Shown here one piece after another: positions 56,129-62,678 of a stretch of DNA of 64,000 nt. Both the position numbers and the translations under genes were made by a program. The stretch lies in assembly GCA_963712765.1 (NCBI GenBank), contig CAVQIX010000005.1, positions 186,001 through 250,000 of the forward strand, in the 5' to 3' direction. The stretch comes from CAXMST01 sp963712765. GTDB taxonomy: Bacteria > Actinomycetota > Thermoleophilia > Solirubrobacterales > 70-9. Positions within the stretch are counted from its first letter, which is position 1. Every line of letters begins with the position of its first letter. The notes beneath the pieces were generated by a model that saw nothing but the letters and a program-made list of their open reading frames with translations, was not told the origin of the DNA and did not search any database.

Positions 56129-57085
56129 TCAGGCGCCGCTGGCCGACCAGACCCGCTCGCGCAGCTCCTGTGCGGCCGCGCCGGGATCGGGGGCGCCGAC
56201 GACGCTTCGCGAGGCGGTGACCAAGGACGACGCGGCGCCGGCCGCGAAGGCCGGTGCGAGCGCGGCGGGGTCACCGCCCTGGGCGCCGATGCCGGGGAGG
56301 AGGAAGATCGAGCGCGGCATCAGCTCCCGGAGTCGCTCGATGTATCCGGGCTCGGTCGCCCCGACCACCGCTCCGGCGCCGCTCAAGCCGGCTGAGTCGT
56401 TACCGGCGAGCCGGTCAGCGAAGCCATCCACGAGGCCGGCTAGATGCTCATGGAGTGGCCGATCGCCGGCCTTCAGATCGAGCAGATCGGCGGCACCCGG
56501 ATTCGAGGTCCGGACGAGGATGAAGATCCCCGCCGCGGCTCGCTCGGCCGCCGAGACCAGCGGCTCGAGGGAGTCGCGGCCCATCAGGGGGTTCGCCGTG
56601 AAGGCGTCGGCCCCGAGACCGGAGACCTCACCCCATGGGGTCGGAGTGGATCCCACAAGCGCCTCCCCGTAGGCCTCGGCCGAGACCGGAACATCGCCGC
56701 GCTTGCCGTCGGCGATAACCAGCAGGCCGGCGTCGGCGGCGCTCCGGCAGATCCTCTCGAGTGCGGCGGCCCCGGGTGACCCCAGGGCCTCGAACCGGGC
56801 GAGCTGGGGCTTGACTGCGACGCAGGCCTCGCCGGTGGCCTCGATCAGCCGCAGGCAGGCTGACTCCACTGCCGAGGCCGCCGAGGCGGCGGGGTGCCCA
56901 CCCGAAGACCCCCGACCGACCGACGCCGAGCTCCAGGGCTCGGCGTCGGGGACCGGGTCGAACCCGATGCAGACCTGGCTGCGGCGCTCGGAGACGAGCG
57001 CCGCGAGCCGGTCCGCGAACGGTGTTCCGCTACTTGACGGCGTTCTTGAGTCCCGCGCCGGCCGAGAACTTCGGCACCTTGCCAC
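56129..57085 (-). CDS. pyrF: Orotidine 5'-phosphate decarboxylase (subfamily 2)
   Basis: PyrF makes UMP from OMP. The catalytic DxKxxD stretch is LVIADGKRGDVPVSA, and LVRTSNPGAADLLDL, GATEPGYIERLRELMPRS and FLLPGIGAQGGD match the subfamily 2 enzymes. By homology the protein should begin near FADRLAALVSERRSQVCIGF (about 57020). No ATG, GTG or TTG exists in frame there. The nearest is GTG 57085, inside the HU gene, which gives a 56-base overlap and about 22 extra residues. Function is clear; the start is doubtful. Confidence 0.85.
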   Translation of the reverse strand: MARCRSSRPARDSRTPSSSGTPFADRLAALVSERRSQVCIGFDPVPDAEPWSSASVGRGSSGGHPAASAASAVESACLRLIEATGEACVAVKPQLARFEALGSPGAAALERICRSAADAGLLVIADGKRGDVPVSAEAYGEALVGSTPTPWGEVSGLGADAFTANPLMGRDSLEPLVSAAERAAAGIFILVRTSNPGAADLLDLKAGDRPLHEHLAGLVDGFADRLAGNDSAGLSGAGAVVGATEPGYIERLRELMPRSIFLLPGIGAQGGDPAALAPAFAAGAASSLVTASRSVVGAPDPGAAAQELRERVWSASGA

Positions 57086-57305
57086 CCGGAATCGTGATCC
57101 GCTCACCGGTGCGAGGGTTGACGCCCTGTCGCGGTCCACGCTCGTTGACGCTGAACTTGCCGAACCCGGTAAACGCGACGTCGTCGCCGCCCTTGAGCGA
57201 ATCCATGATCGTGTCGAGAACCGCCTCAACCGCGTCTCCGGCCGCCTTCTTGCTGCCGACGCGCTCGTCGCTAGCGAGCTTGTCGATGAACTCAGCTTTG
57301 GTCAT
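57030..57305 (-). CDS. HU-family DNA-binding protein
   Basis: The protein has 91 residues, the standard HU length. MTKAEFIDKLASDERVGSKK, FTGFGKFSVNERGPRQGVNP (arm region with the conserved RxGxNPxTG) and VPKFSAGAGLKNAVK are all typical. It lacks the Lys-rich C-terminal tail of mycobacterial HupB. The start ATG 57305 has a perfect AGGAGG five bases away. HU bends and compacts DNA. The pyrF coding frame probably begins within or just after its 3' end. Confidence 0.95.
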   Translation of the reverse strand: MTKAEFIDKLASDERVGSKKAAGDAVEAVLDTIMDSLKGGDDVAFTGFGKFSVNERGPRQGVNPRTGERITIPGGKVPKFSAGAGLKNAVK

Positions 57306-57501
57306 GTTGCCTCCTGATGGGTGGTTTCGGGGTCTGTAGCCGCGCCAAACTAACAACTCGACTGGACGCCACCGCCCGCAACCCCGCTTGGGAAGCCGAT
57401 CGGCGGTTCAGGAGAGCTCGGGAGCGGCGCCCTCCTGCCAGGTGCGTTCCGCCCACGGAGGTCGCCGGCCGCCGGCGCGTGTAGTCCAGGCCCACCCTCT
57501 C

Positions 57502-58767
57502 TCAGCCTCCGCCGGGAGGCTCGGCCCCGTAGGCCTCGGCGATGCCGAGCCGCTCGACCTTCGAGGGGTGCGTCGAGAAGAGGATCTGCCACCAGCCCGG
57601 CGGATCGGGATCGCTGAGATTGCGGTTTGCCGTCTGCGTCTGCAGCTGCGCAAGGCCCTGCGGCTCCATCGTCAGCTCGACCGCGAAGCGATCGGCACGC
57701 TCCTCGACCGCGCGGGAGAGCTGATTCCCGACCAGCCCGAGGGCAAGACTCGCCAGCGAGATCGCAAGAGCGTAGGCGGGAATCGCTCCAAGCTCCCCCG
57801 GTGCGGTCCCCGATCGCCGCGCGATCGCCCCGCCCGCCTCGCGCACGAACAGCATCCCGGCGGGGGCGACGACGAGCACAAAGAGCAGCCCTCTCGGGAT
57901 GTCCCGCTGGCTTTGGTGCGATAGCTCGTGGGCAACCACCGAGCGAAACGCCGGCCTCTCTGCGGCATCGATCAGGTTGTCGTAGAGGACCACCCGCCTG
58001 GTCGAGCCAATGCCGGCGATGTAGGCATTCAGAGAGGTCCCTCTCGAGGAGGCATCGACCCGGTAGACCTCACCGACCTCGACGCCCGCCCGGTCTGCCA
58101 ACTCGATCACGTCGTCACGCTCGCGGCCTTCGGGCACCGGCTCGAAGTCATTGAATATCGGGGCGATCAGGATCGGGGCCAGATAACTGACCGCTACGGC
58201 GAAAGCGACCACGATCCCCGCACCGGCCGCCCACCATGCTCTGGGCAGTCGCCGCTGCAGGAGGATCAGCAGCAGGGCCCCGACGGCGGCGTACAGAGCT
58301 CCGATCGCGATCGAGCGGGCGCGGTCGAAGAGCCACCCCCCGGCGTTCTGGACCGAGAGGCCGACATCGACCGCCCGCTCATGCACCCACAGGCCGAGGG
58401 GCAGGTCGAGCAGGGCGAGGGCCACCGAGATCCCGGCGCCGACGGCCGCGGCGCCGAGCAGTGGCCGCTCGCGCAGGCGGCCGAGGAGCGGCTGTCCGCG
58501 GCGCGGCAGCACGAGCGCGATCGCCGTCAGGGCGCCGAACTCCAGCGCCAGCCCCAGCACCGACGCGATCCGCAGGTCGGCCCGGTAGTCGACCGCGACG
58601 GCGAGACGGCCGGGATCGAGATAGTCGGCCGCGACGGCGAGGCCCGCGGCGGGCCCCGGCTGTGAGGGGGAGAGCAGCCAGACGGCGACCTCCGCGACCG
58701 CGAGGGTGAGCAGCACGGTCGCAAGGATCCGAGCGCCATCCGATCGCAGACCTACCCGCCCATCCAT
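57502..58767 (-). CDS. M48-family membrane metalloprotease (Ste24/CAAX protease-like)
   Basis: The protein has 421 residues. Five or so N-terminal helices carry the M48A N-domain (LPLGLWVHERAVDVGLSVQN). The zinc motif is VVAHELSHQSQRD (HExxH, about residue 276), with the third ligand Glu in SRAVEERADRFAVEL. RVVLYDNLI and SLNAYIAGIGSTRRV precede it as in Ste24 peptidases. No CAAX pathway is known in bacteria; such proteins act in membrane protein quality control. ATG 58767 is preferred over GTG 58773 since TATCGT lies exactly eight bases before it. Confidence 0.9.
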   Translation of the reverse strand: MDGRVGLRSDGARILATVLLTLAVAEVAVWLLSPSQPGPAAGLAVAADYLDPGRLAVAVDYRADLRIASVLGLALEFGALTAIALVLPRRGQPLLGRLRERPLLGAAAVGAGISVALALLDLPLGLWVHERAVDVGLSVQNAGGWLFDRARSIAIGALYAAVGALLLILLQRRLPRAWWAAGAGIVVAFAVAVSYLAPILIAPIFNDFEPVPEGRERDDVIELADRAGVEVGEVYRVDASSRGTSLNAYIAGIGSTRRVVLYDNLIDAAERPAFRSVVAHELSHQSQRDIPRGLLFVLVVAPAGMLFVREAGGAIARRSGTAPGELGAIPAYALAISLASLALGLVGNQLSRAVEERADRFAVELTMEPQGLAQLQTQTANRNLSDPDPPGWWQILFSTHPSKVERLGIAEAYGAEPPGGG

Positions 58768-58775
58768 CCGCACCT

Positions 58776-58781
58776 ACGATA
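58776..58781 (-). promoter_or_regulatory. -10 hexamer TATCGT for a leaderless transcript
   Basis: TATCGT on the minus strand ends 8 bases before ATG 58767 of the M48 protease gene. Confidence 0.45.
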
Positions 58782-58815
58782 GACCGAGCCCGTCCCCGAC
58801 TCGGGGATATTCATC

Positions 58816-59571
58816 ATGCGCGTAGCTGTAGTCAGCGACATCCACGGCAACCTGCCCGCCCTCGAGGCGGTGCTCGCCGACATCGACGATGACCTCGACG
58901 CCGAGGAGATCTGGTGCCTCGGTGACGTCGTCGGCTACGGCGCCGAGCCTGATGGCTGCACGGAGCTGATCCGGGAGCGGTCCGACGTCTGCCTCGTCGG
59001 CAATCACGATCTCGCCGTGCTCGGCGAGCTCGACACCTCGACCTTCAGCACCGCCGCCTCGGCGGCGGTCGAATGGACTCGTGAGCACTCCCTGCCCGAG
59101 ACCATCGACTTCCTCTCCACCCTCTCCCCCTCCGACACCTCCCGATCGGCGGCGCTCTACCACGCATCCCCGCGGGACCCCGTCTGGGAGTACGTGCTCT
59201 GGCCCGACCAGGCAGCCGATTGCCTGGCGGTCCAGGACAGCAGGGTCAGCCTCATCGGCCACTCCCACGTCGCGCTCTTCTTCTCGGTCGCGGGCGAGGA
59301 GCCCGATGAACGCCAGGGCCGCGAGGCCCGGGGGTGGCAGGCCGGAGCCGGCACCAAGCTCGAGATCTCGGAAGGGCGCTGGCTGATCAACCCCGGCAGC
59401 GTCGGGCAGCCGCGCGACGGCGACCCGCGCGCGGCGTGGCTCGAGCTCGAAACCGAGGCATGGGAGGCCACCTATCACCGCGTCTCCTACGACGTCGATC
59501 GAGCCGCCGCCGCGATCGAGGCGACCGATCTGCCCGCCCACCTCGGCAAGCGCCTCTTCGTCGGACGTTGA
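58816..59571 (+). CDS. Metallophosphoesterase (YfcE/calcineurin-like)
   Basis: The protein has 251 residues. All metallophosphatase motifs are seen: SDIHGNLPALEA (DxHG), CLGDVVGYG (GD), VGNHDLAVLG (GNHD), IGHSHVALF (GHxH) and NPGSVGQPRDGDPRAA, typical of the YfcE-like branch acting on small phosphodiesters. The two-metal site is complete. ATG 58816 follows a 48-base divergent gap with the M48 gene. The Thr-rich lipoprotein gene starts 35 bases downstream with its own -10. Confidence 0.92.
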   Translation: MRVAVVSDIHGNLPALEAVLADIDDDLDAEEIWCLGDVVGYGAEPDGCTELIRERSDVCLVGNHDLAVLGELDTSTFSTAASAAVEWTREHSLPETIDFLSTLSPSDTSRSAALYHASPRDPVWEYVLWPDQAADCLAVQDSRVSLIGHSHVALFFSVAGEEPDERQGREARGWQAGAGTKLEISEGRWLINPGSVGQPRDGDPRAAWLELETEAWEATYHRVSYDVDRAAAAIEATDLPAHLGKRLFVGR

Positions 59572-59592
59572 TGGCTCACCGAATCGCTGATC

Positions 59593-59598
59593 TACACT
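59593..59598 (+). promoter_or_regulatory. -10 hexamer TACACT for a leaderless transcript
   Basis: TACACT ends 8 bases before ATG 59607 of the lipoprotein-kinase pair. Confidence 0.5.
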
Positions 59599-59606
59599 CG
59601 CTGCGG

Positions 59607-60113
59607 ATGACGACCGTTCGCCGTCTCAAGCCGATCAGCCTGCTCGTTGCCGTGCTCGCGGTCGCGGTCGCGGTCGGCTGCGGATCCTCCAAGGAGGAGA
59701 TTCCTGCCGACGAGGCGAGCGCCCTGCAGGCGACACTCGATCAGCTGCAGAGCGAAGCCCAGTCCGACCCCTGCAGCAGCGGAACAGACGAGACGCTGAA
59801 CGCTGTCTTCGCTGAGATAAGCGACCTGCCGAGCCGCGTCGATCAGGGCATCCGTCAGGGCCTGAACGAGCTCGCCAAGAACCTCGAGGATCTGGTCATC
59901 AGGGACTGCGAGAGCGAGCAGGAGACGACCTCGACGACGGATGAGACCACGACCGAGAGCTCGACTACCGACACCTCATCGACGACTACCGACACCTCAT
60001 CAACAACGACTGAGACGACCACCGAGACCACGACGACGCCGACCACGGGCACGACGACGACCGCTCCCGGCGGCGGTGACGGTGGGATCTCGCCGGAGCG
60101 AGGGAACCGATGA
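59607..60113 (+). CDS. Thr-rich lipoprotein coupled to a Ser/Thr kinase gene
   Basis: The protein has 168 residues. The signal peptide ISLLVAVLAVAVAVGC ends in a lipobox (Cys about 25). A helical exported domain (ALQATLDQLQSEAQSDPCSS.., FAEISDLPSRVDQGIRQGL) with two Cys follows, then a long Thr/Ser tail (about residues 110-155) and a Gly/Pro end. The architecture resembles the lipoprotein at 29494-29838. Its stop overlaps the kinase start (ATGA), so it is made together with the kinase. An extracellular sensing partner is possible; this is inference. Confidence 0.78.
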   Translation: MTTVRRLKPISLLVAVLAVAVAVGCGSSKEEIPADEASALQATLDQLQSEAQSDPCSSGTDETLNAVFAEISDLPSRVDQGIRQGLNELAKNLEDLVIRDCESEQETTSTTDETTTESSTTDTSSTTTDTSSTTTETTTETTTTPTTGTTTTAPGGGDGGISPERGNR

Positions 60114-61345
60114 GCACAGGATCGATCGCGGCCCGCTATGAGCTCGGAGAGCGCCTCGGCTCCGGCGGCATGTCGACGGTCTACAAGGCGACCGACGAGG
60201 TGCTGGAGCGGACCGTCGCGGTCAAGGTGCTGGCCGAGCATCTCTCCGACGACGAGAAGTTCGTCGCCCGCTTCCGCCGGGAGGCCCTGGCGGTCGCCAA
60301 GCTGGTTCACCCCAACATCGTCCAGGTCTATGACACCGGCGTCGACGGCGGCCGCCACTTCATCGTCATGGAGTACGTCGAGGGCCGCTCCGGCGCACAG
60401 CTCCTGCAGCGGAGCGGCAAGCTCGACCCCGAGATCGCGGTCGAGATCGCCGCCGAGGCCTGCGCGGGACTCGAGTACGCCCACAAGCAGGGAATCGTCC
60501 ACCGCGACGTCAAGCCGGGCAACCTGATGGTTATCGGCGGCCCCGCCGGCGGTGACGAGAAGATGACGGTGAAGATCGCCGACTTCGGGATCGCACGCGC
60601 CTCCGAGCAGACCCGCCTGACGCAGGTCGGTTCGGTCGTCGGCACCGCCGCCTACCTCTCCCCGGAGCAGTCACGCGGTGAAGAGGCAACGGGGATCAGC
60701 GACGTCTACTCGCTCGGAGTAGTCACCTATCAGATGCTCACCGGCAGGCTTCCATACGAGGGCAACAGCCTCGCCGAGCTTGCGATCCGCCGGGAGAACG
60801 AACGCCCGCTGCCCCCGTCAAGCTATGAGCCGGCCGTTCGGCCGGAGCTGTCGGCGGCCGTGCTCCGTGCGCTCGAGAGCGAGCCTGAGGACCGCTACGT
60901 GGACGCGATCGCTCTCGCCGCCGCCCTCCGCGGCGGCCTCGCCGGCATCGCCCCAAGCTCGGAGGCGCCGACGCGTGCCTTGACGGGCTCGAACACCGCA
61001 CCCACGCGGGTGGAGCCGAACGAGCCGAGGACGCCCGTCGCTCCCGTCCCGGTGCCGGTGCCCCGCAGGCGGCGGGCCGAACCCGCCCCCGCGGGCCCCG
61101 CCGCGCGCTCGCAGGCCAGGCAGCAGACCCGGGGCCAACAGCGCGGGCGATCCGCCTTCGGAAAGCTGATGCGGGCGATCGGAGCCGTGCTCCTGATCGC
61201 GATCGTCGCGGCGATCGTCGCGGCCGCGATCCTGCTCCTCACCGACGCCGGCAGCAACACCGACGCCGCCCAGTTCATCCGCGACCAGGTCGACTCCCAG
61301 ATCGACGCGCTCCGTGACTTCATCCAGAGCAACAGCGGCGGCTGA
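60110..61345 (+). CDS. PknB-like membrane Ser/Thr protein kinase
   Basis: The protein has 411 residues. The kinase domain (about 9-270) is complete: glycine loop LGSGGMSTVYKA, VAVKVL Lys, HRDVKPGNLMV catalytic loop, IADFGIAR, and SPEQSRG (APE variant) with GTAAYLSPEQ. A Pro/Arg-rich juxtamembrane linker (about 285-355) leads to one membrane helix (AIGAVLLIAIVAAIVAAAIL). Only about 35 residues lie outside, with no PASTA repeats, so ligand sensing may rest on a partner such as the co-translated lipoprotein. It is convergent with tgt. Confidence 0.93.
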   Translation: MSTGSIAARYELGERLGSGGMSTVYKATDEVLERTVAVKVLAEHLSDDEKFVARFRREALAVAKLVHPNIVQVYDTGVDGGRHFIVMEYVEGRSGAQLLQRSGKLDPEIAVEIAAEACAGLEYAHKQGIVHRDVKPGNLMVIGGPAGGDEKMTVKIADFGIARASEQTRLTQVGSVVGTAAYLSPEQSRGEEATGISDVYSLGVVTYQMLTGRLPYEGNSLAELAIRRENERPLPPSSYEPAVRPELSAAVLRALESEPEDRYVDAIALAAALRGGLAGIAPSSEAPTRALTGSNTAPTRVEPNEPRTPVAPVPVPVPRRRRAEPAPAGPAARSQARQQTRGQQRGRSAFGKLMRAIGAVLLIAIVAAIVAAAILLLTDAGSNTDAAQFIRDQVDSQIDALRDFIQSNSGG

Positions 61346-61363
61346 ACTCGAGGCCAGGGGCGC

Positions 61364-62569
61364 TCAGAGTGCTTCCCAGGGCGCGGCGCCCGCGTTGATC
61401 GCGTCGCGGTAGGAGGTGAACCGCCCCACCCCGATCGCCTCCCTCGCTGCGGCCACCAGGCGCTCGCTGTAGACGAGGTTGTGGATGGTGATCAACCGGA
61501 CCCCGGTGAGCTCCTCCGCCCGTGAGAGGTAATGGACGTAGCCGCGGCTGAGGCGCTCGCAGGCCGGGCAGGGGCAACCCTCGACCAGCGGCCCTCTCTC
61601 CTCCGCCTCGCGGCGGTTTCGCAGGTCGTAGCGGAACCTCGTACCGGGACGTGGCGCGAGGGCCATGCCGTGGCGTCCGAGCCGCGTCGGGACGGCGCAG
61701 TCGAAGCTGTCGATCCCGCGGGCGATCCCCTCGACGAGGTCATCCGGCTCGCCGATCCCGAGCAGATGCCTGGGCGGATCGACCGGGAGCTGATCGACCG
61801 TCATCCCTATCACCTCCCGCATCTCCTCCTTGTCGCGACCCAGCGTCCCCCCAATTGCGAGTCCGTCGACCCCGGCCGCCGAGACAGCGGCGGCCGATTG
61901 CCGGCGGAGGTCCTCGTGCACCCCGCCCTGGACGATGCCGAAAACCGCCTGCCCGGCGGGACCGTTGCCGGCGTGCCATTCGAGGCAGCGATCAAGCCAG
62001 CGGTGGGTCCGCTCCATCGATCGCGCTGTGTAATCGCGGTCCGCGCGGTAGGGCGTGCACTCGTCGAACGCGAGAGCGATGTCGGAGCCGAGCTGCGCCT
62101 GGATCTCCATCGAGCGCTCAGGTGAGAGGAACTGCTCGGCGCCGTCGATGTAGGAGCGGAAGCGGACCCCCTGCTCACCGACCTCCAGCACCCCTCCCTC
62201 CAGCGGCGGGCGCCCACGCCGGCCCTTGACCTCGTCGGCGACCGTCCCATGGGCCAGCGAGAAGACCTGGAATCCGCCCGAATCAGTGATGATCGGTCCC
62301 CGCCAGTCCATGAAGCCGTGCAGACCCCCGAACCCGGCGATCCGCTCACCGCCCGGGTTGAGCATCAGGTGGTAGGTGTTGCCCAGCACCATCTCATAGC
62401 CGAGTGATGCGACCTCATCGCTGAGCAGGCCCTTGACCGAGCCCTTGGTCGCCAGCGGCACGAAGGCGGGCGTGGTGACGTCGCCGTGCGGCGTCCGCAG
62501 CAGGCCGGTGCGCGCCGAGCCGTCCCGGGACCGGATCTCGAACGAGAGGCGCTCGGGCTCGGATCGCAT
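61364..62569 (-). CDS. tgt: tRNA-guanine transglycosylase
   Basis: Tgt swaps guanine 34 of GUN-anticodon tRNAs for a queuosine precursor. It has 401 residues. IITDSGGFQVFSL holds the general base Asp, GIVQGGVHEDLR and GGTLGRDKEEM the substrate loop, and FDCAVPTRLGRHG the nucleophile Asp. Zinc ligands are in CPCPACERLSRGYVHYL (CxCxxC..H). ATG 62569 lies six bases after TAGATT. No other queuosine genes are in the window. Confidence 0.95.
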   Translation of the reverse strand: MRSEPERLSFEIRSRDGSARTGLLRTPHGDVTTPAFVPLATKGSVKGLLSDEVASLGYEMVLGNTYHLMLNPGGERIAGFGGLHGFMDWRGPIITDSGGFQVFSLAHGTVADEVKGRRGRPPLEGGVLEVGEQGVRFRSYIDGAEQFLSPERSMEIQAQLGSDIALAFDECTPYRADRDYTARSMERTHRWLDRCLEWHAGNGPAGQAVFGIVQGGVHEDLRRQSAAAVSAAGVDGLAIGGTLGRDKEEMREVIGMTVDQLPVDPPRHLLGIGEPDDLVEGIARGIDSFDCAVPTRLGRHGMALAPRPGTRFRYDLRNRREAEERGPLVEGCPCPACERLSRGYVHYLSRAEELTGVRLITIHNLVYSERLVAAAREAIGVGRFTSYRDAINAGAAPWEAL

Positions 62570-62575
62570 GTGGGC

Positions 62576-62581
62576 AATCTA
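62576..62581 (-). promoter_or_regulatory. -10 hexamer TAGATT for a leaderless transcript
   Basis: On the minus strand TAGATT ends 6 bases before the tgt ATG, so +1 should fall on the start codon. Confidence 0.55.
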
Positions 62582-62620
62582 GATCAGCGATCCGAGGCCG
62601 GGGCGCCCCGGCACGACGGA

Positions 62621-62639
62621 GGCCCGGCACGGCCGGGCC
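62621..62639 (-). terminator. Possible terminator hairpin after gpmI
   Basis: GGCCCGG and CCGGGCC form a 7-bp stem with a 5-base loop, 40 bases after the gpmI stop and ahead of the tgt promoter. There is no T-run, so this is weak. Confidence 0.3.
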
Positions 62640-62678
62640 ACCACCGCGGTCGATCTCGCGGCAGGCCGGCGACCGCGC

